A stretch of DNA of 51,236 nucleotides, taken from NCBI GenBank assembly GCA_024641285.1, contig JAHEDH010000008.1, forward strand, positions 1-51,236, written 5' to 3'. Below, in pieces: positions 48,079-51,236 of this stretch. Position 1 is the stretch's first letter. Every line of letters starts with the position of its first letter. Origin of the DNA: a bacterium. Lineage in GTDB: Bacteria > Actinomycetota > Acidimicrobiia > Spongiisociales > ZC4RG35. The translations under genes and the position numbers were made by a program. The notes under the pieces are model-generated. The model was not told the origin of the DNA and searched no databases. It was given only the letters and a program-made list of their open reading frames with translations.

Positions 48079-48122
48079 GGTGGACAGGTAGGGCTTCATG
48101 CCCTTCCGAAGAACAGTCCACC
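48079..48122 (+). promoter_or_regulatory. Nested stem-loop in the cupredoxin leader
   Basis: GGTGGAC (48079-48085) pairs with GTCCACC (48116-48122), enclosing a smaller hairpin AGGGC-TTCAT-GCCCT (48090-48104). It ends 15 bases before the GTG and may shape translation or mRNA decay; it matches no riboswitch I know. Confidence 0.4.
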
Positions 48123-48137
48123 TAGTCGGGAGACCCC

Positions 48138-48650
48138 GTGTCCAGATCCAGACCAAGCCGAAGGGCGCTGGTGTCCTTCGTCATCGTTGCCCTGGCATCG
48201 ATGTCGCTCGCCGCCTGCGGAGCCGACGCAACGGCTGACACCACAGCGCCGGTGGCGACCACGCAGCCCGCGGTGACCACCACGCTGCCTCCGGGCACCA
48301 TCGCGGTCACCCTGACCGACGTCACCGCCAATTCGATGCTGTTGACGCCGTCGGCCAAGTCGAGCCCTGCGGGGACCGTGACCTTCGTGGTCACGAACAA
48401 GGGCAACCGTGAGCACGAGTTCGTGGTCCTGAGCACCGACCTCGGTGCAGCCGATCTTCCCTTCGACGAGACGGCCGACGAAGCCCTCGAAGAAGGCGAG
48501 GGAGTGACGCCTGTCGACGAGATCCCGAGCATCCAGGCCGGTGAGACCTTGACCCTGGTCGTGGACCTGGCAGCCGGGCATTACGCCTTGATCTGCAATC
48601 TCGAGGGTCACTACCGCATGGGTATGTGGTCGGACTTCGACGCCACCTGA
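48138..48650 (+). CDS. Cupredoxin-like lipoprotein
   Basis: 170 residues. The signal peptide ends in the lipobox LAAC (Cys27), so the protein is tethered outside the membrane, followed by a Thr/Pro linker. The cupredoxin fold (about 54-168) carries type 1 copper ligands His93 (REHEFVV), Cys153, His158 and Met161 or Met163 (ALICNLEGHYRMGM). It probably shuttles electrons or binds copper at the cell surface. GTG at 48138 with GGGAGA before it. Placed after a haem protein and two-component genes, it may belong to the same redox response. Confidence 0.92.
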   Translation: MSRSRPSRRALVSFVIVALASMSLAACGADATADTTAPVATTQPAVTTTLPPGTIAVTLTDVTANSMLLTPSAKSSPAGTVTFVVTNKGNREHEFVVLSTDLGAADLPFDETADEALEEGEGVTPVDEIPSIQAGETLTLVVDLAAGHYALICNLEGHYRMGMWSDFDAT

Positions 48651-48666
48651 TCGACTGCAAGGCGGA

Positions 48667-48742
48667 GCGCCGATCGAGTTGGCCCGCCCCATTCCCGCTT
48701 CTCGATCGGCGCAAGCCGGGCGACGGTCACGTCGCCCGGCTT
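48667..48742. terminator. Two adjacent perfect hairpins after the cupredoxin gene
   Basis: The first is GCGCCGATCGAG / CTCGATCGGCGC (48667-48678 and 48701-48712) with a 22-base loop. The second, starting at the next base, is AAGCCGGGCGACG / CGTCGCCCGGCTT (48713-48742) with a GTCA loop. The second is a strong intrinsic terminator; the first could reinforce it. Confidence 0.8.
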
Positions 48743-49178
48743 CCGCAATTGCGGCCCGAGACGAGACGGTCTCGGAGCGGTCGGTCGGGCAAGATCGCGG
48801 CATGTGCCGCCGCACGCGATTCGAGTGCGCCCGCTTGTGACTCCGATGAGTACGAGTCCACCTCCGCTGAGTTCCAATGCCGGAGCGAATCCGCCACGAC
48901 TCGCTCGCTGTTGGCGATTTGTGAGTCGGGTCGGATAGACCGTTGGAATGGCGCTGAGTGCTCGTCGACCAGGCCACTCCCCTCCGCCGTTGCAGGCGTG
49001 ACCCGAGGCTTTGCCGAGAGTGAATGCGTCACCTATCGCATCGACCCCCCTCCCACCCCGTTGTTGTGTCAGCTCACGAGCAGCGAGTCCGGGCTCCATC
49101 TCCGAATGTCCAATGAGTCAAATGGCTCTGTGGCCCACTGTCGCGCGTCAATACGGTCGGGGAGAAAGGGGAGGGCAC
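48743..49178. other. Intergenic stretch without a recognised gene
   Basis: 436 bases. Open frames are short, have unsettled codon use and encode nothing recognisable. A TACGGT box (49152-49157) and an AAGGGGAGG ribosome-binding site near 49170 at its end belong to the next gene. Confidence 0.5.
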
Positions 49179-51236
49179 ATGACTCTTCGCACAGTGCGTC
49201 CAAGGAGCGGGCGCGTTCAACTCACGCTTGTAGTGGCGGTCCTGCTGATGGCCCTCAACGTGGCTTGGTTGCCGTCAGCCTCTGCAGCTTCCGATCCGTG
49301 CGGCGACGGATATCCCGAGCCGGATCTGCAGTCGACGGTCACCCACTCGGGAGATCTCGTCCTGTCGGGTACCGACCATCTCTTGATCGAGAACCAGAAG
49401 TATGTCGTCGACGGCAACGTGTACCTGAGCGGTGATGCCGAGCTCGAGCTTCGCAACGCTGAGCTGCTCGTCGACCACTATCCGCGCCAAGAGATCTTCG
49501 CCACCGAGCGGGCGATTGTGACAGCCGAGAACTCGGTCTTCTCGGGGTTCCTGCACACTCACTTCTTCGATGAATCGAGCCTGGCCGCAGACCGGGTGTT
49601 CCTCATCAACCTGTTGCAGGTCGGCGGTCAGGCCGAGGCGACCATCGAGAACTCATGCATCTTCGAGGATCGCTTCGGCCTGGTCCAGCTCGGGGAGGCA
49701 GCCGACGTGCACATCACCGATTCCGTCGTCGGCGCCCTCGGACTCGACATCCCGGTCGGGTTGCCTGTCGAGATCGACGGGCTCGTCTCCGGATACTTCG
49801 AGGACTGGAGTGCGCGTGACGCCCTCGCCGCCGGTCTGGCGTACAACCTCAGGCTCGAACGCACGACCGTGATGGAGAACCCGGGATACTCGGGCGGTTT
49901 CGAACTCGGATGGAACGTGTTCACGTCGTCTGATGCGGACCTCACGATCCGGGACTCGGTTCTCAACAAGCTGGTCGTCGGTTTCAACGGCGAGGACGTG
50001 AGCTTCGCCGGCCTGGAACGCGGTGAACCGGTTTCACAGAGCATCGGTGACGTCGTACTCGTCGATACCGAGGTCCGAGGGCAATGGGGCATCTTCGTTT
50101 CCAACGGCGACCTGCACATCGAGGACTCCGACGGCGTCTGGCTGTGGCCGGTCGGCAACGGCGACACGACGATCGTGAACACCGCGATCAATGAATTCGA
50201 TCCCAGGCATTACACGGGCACGATCCAACTCGTCGACTCCTCGATGACCAACGGCTTCGAGGTGTTCGACGCTTCGGTGTTCCGGATGGAGGGGACGGTC
50301 GACATGCTGGGCACCTCGCCGCTGTTCACGTTCGACTCGTTCATGACGCGCAAGTACACGGTCCGTGTTGCCGAGGCCGCCGCGCAGTCTCCAAAGGCTG
50401 GAGTCGGGCTCGAATTGATCGAGGGTGGAGCGGTTCAATGGAGAGGCACGACCGCAGCCGACGGAACGGCGAGTTTCGAGATCACGTTCGGGCGGAACAA
50501 CTACGAAGACACCTGGCTGCTCAAGAGCACCGATGCCGAAATTCAGCTCAGTCGGGGGATCCAGATTTCGAGCGACACGCCGGTTCTGGTCAACCTGATT
50601 CCCAACCCTGATGGGGCGGGATGGGTGCCGACTGCCAATGTCGAGTGCAGTCTCGAATCAGGCGGGTCCGGTACTCCAGGCGACCCGTACTCCAGTCTTC
50701 AGGACGGCGTCGACAATGTCGGCGCCGGAGGCATCGTCGTCGTGGCGGCGGGCACCTGCGAAGGAAGGATCGATCTGAAGAATGGTGTGACCGTCATCGG
50801 TGCCGGCGCGGACCAGACGGTTATCGACGGCAACGTGTTCGCCAACAGCATCTCGGGAGCCCGGATCTCCAACGTGGCCGTCACCGACGACGACACCGCC
50901 GGGATCCACTGCTACGGCTCGCAGTTGACGGTCACCAACACCATCGTGAGAGATCAGCCACACAACGGCATCCATGCCTCGGCGTGTGATCTCACTGCGT
51001 TCAACAACACGTTCGTCTCAAATGGCTCGAGCGGCATCAACCTCATCGACGGATCCGTGGCAACAGTGGAGAACAACGTGTTCGCCCACAACGGCGACTT
51101 CGGTCTGGTCGGCGAGGGAGCCAACACCCAGTTCGCCTACAACGACTTCTGGGCGAACGGATCGGGGCCGTACTCCGAGGAATTCACGCCCGGTGTGGGC
51201 AATCTCGAACTCGACCCACGCTTCATCAGTGAAACG
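49179..51236 (+). CDS. Large secreted right-handed beta-helix protein (3' end outside window)
   Basis: 686 codons are open to the right edge. A signal peptide (about 1-37, LTLVVAVLLMALNVAWLPSASAA) is followed by repeating beta-helix turns (YVVDGNVYLSGDAELELRNAELLVD, ADVHITDSVVG, ADLTIRDSVLNK) up to about residue 395. A small Ig/carboxypeptidase-regulatory-like segment (about 400-480) comes next, then a second DUF1565/pectate-lyase-type helix (GTPGDPYSSLQDGVDNVGAGGIVVVAAGTCEG, GVTVIGAGADQTVIDGNVF, HNGIHASACDLTAFNNTFVSNGSSGINL). It may bind or cleave polysaccharide or act as an adhesin. AAGGGGAGG lies just before the ATG. Confidence 0.85.
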   Translation, partial: MTLRTVRPRSGRVQLTLVVAVLLMALNVAWLPSASAASDPCGDGYPEPDLQSTVTHSGDLVLSGTDHLLIENQKYVVDGNVYLSGDAELELRNAELLVDHYPRQEIFATERAIVTAENSVFSGFLHTHFFDESSLAADRVFLINLLQVGGQAEATIENSCIFEDRFGLVQLGEAADVHITDSVVGALGLDIPVGLPVEIDGLVSGYFEDWSARDALAAGLAYNLRLERTTVMENPGYSGGFELGWNVFTSSDADLTIRDSVLNKLVVGFNGEDVSFAGLERGEPVSQSIGDVVLVDTEVRGQWGIFVSNGDLHIEDSDGVWLWPVGNGDTTIVNTAINEFDPRHYTGTIQLVDSSMTNGFEVFDASVFRMEGTVDMLGTSPLFTFDSFMTRKYTVRVAEAAAQSPKAGVGLELIEGGAVQWRGTTAADGTASFEITFGRNNYEDTWLLKSTDAEIQLSRGIQISSDTPVLVNLIPNPDGAGWVPTANVECSLESGGSGTPGDPYSSLQDGVDNVGAGGIVVVAAGTCEGRIDLKNGVTVIGAGADQTVIDGNVFANSISGARISNVAVTDDDTAGIHCYGSQLTVTNTIVRDQPHNGIHASACDLTAFNNTFVSNGSSGINLIDGSVATVENNVFAHNGDFGLVGEGANTQFAYNDFWANGSGPYSEEFTPGVGNLELDPRFISET

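Noticed and set aside
48611-49099. 162-codon minus-strand frame downstream of the cupredoxin gene
   Set aside because: It overlaps the cupredoxin end and the twin hairpins and has no conserved sequence.
1-51236. CRISPR arrays, insertion sequences, prophage or plasmid origins
   Set aside because: No spaced direct repeats of CRISPR size, transposase motifs, integrase or replication-initiator genes were seen.

Overview
The window is a compact, high-GC, gene-dense bacterial chromosome segment. Actinobacterial markers include a WhiB-type Fe-S regulator (26837-27121), a NucS mismatch endonuclease (22361-23020), a mycobacterial-type esterase with an N-terminal membrane domain (14878-16056) and an ABC/patatin operon resembling mycobacterial Rv2563-Rv2565. 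The best guess is an uncultured actinomycete-phylum lineage (Acidimicrobiia or a relative). That placement is inferred from gene content only. About 47 protein genes are supported. I found no rRNA, tRNA, CRISPR array, insertion sequence or prophage.

Layout. 1-6.7 kb: glutamate-cysteine-ligase-like enzyme (cut by the left edge), 3-methyladenine glycosylase, membrane molybdopterin oxidoreductase, and a four-gene minus operon (acidic helical protein, DUF2905, thiosulfate sulfurtransferase, unknown 323-residue protein) starting head-to-head inside a 5'-3' exonuclease gene. 6.7-11.2 kb: DUF2236 / FAD oxidoreductase / GNAT operon, opposite an ArsR-type regulator with a clear palindromic operator. 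11.4-18.5 kb: fba-nhaA-zinc ribbon, YbaN, membrane esterase, MFS transporter, YceI and MarR. 18.5-27.1 kb: MacB/FtsX-like ABC exporter, TrmL, NucS, M20 peptidase, site-2 protease, acyl-CoA dehydrogenase, WhiB. 27.1-32.3 kb: operon of YibE/F membrane protein, retropepsin-like protease, RimK ligase and zinc deacylase, divergent from a class V aminotransferase and a VOC protein. 32.4-36.9 kb: Hsp20, ferritin/VIT1 iron exporter, thioesterase, VOC protein, secreted PKD-type protein, methyltransferase. 36.9-43.6 kb: acyltransferase, a class III nucleotide cyclase, and a three-gene operon in which an ABC ATPase and an NTE-like phospholipase both carry cyclic-nucleotide-binding domains. 43.7-51.2 kb: NUDIX, geranylgeranyl-reductase-like enzyme, haem-binding protein, histidine kinase/response regulator pair, cupredoxin lipoprotein, and a large secreted beta-helix protein cut by the right edge.

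Two themes stand out. First, about twenty genes begin 6-8 bases after a TANNNT -10 box, the signature of leaderless transcription, and this fixes many start codons. Several of these promoters are extremely compressed: two sit inside each other's genes, two share a TA dinucleotide, and two overlap the stop codon of the gene before them. Second, the 38.4-43.6 kb block joins a cAMP producer to two kinds of cAMP-binding effector (ABC transporter and patatin phospholipase). It is the best candidate for an undescribed signalling system.
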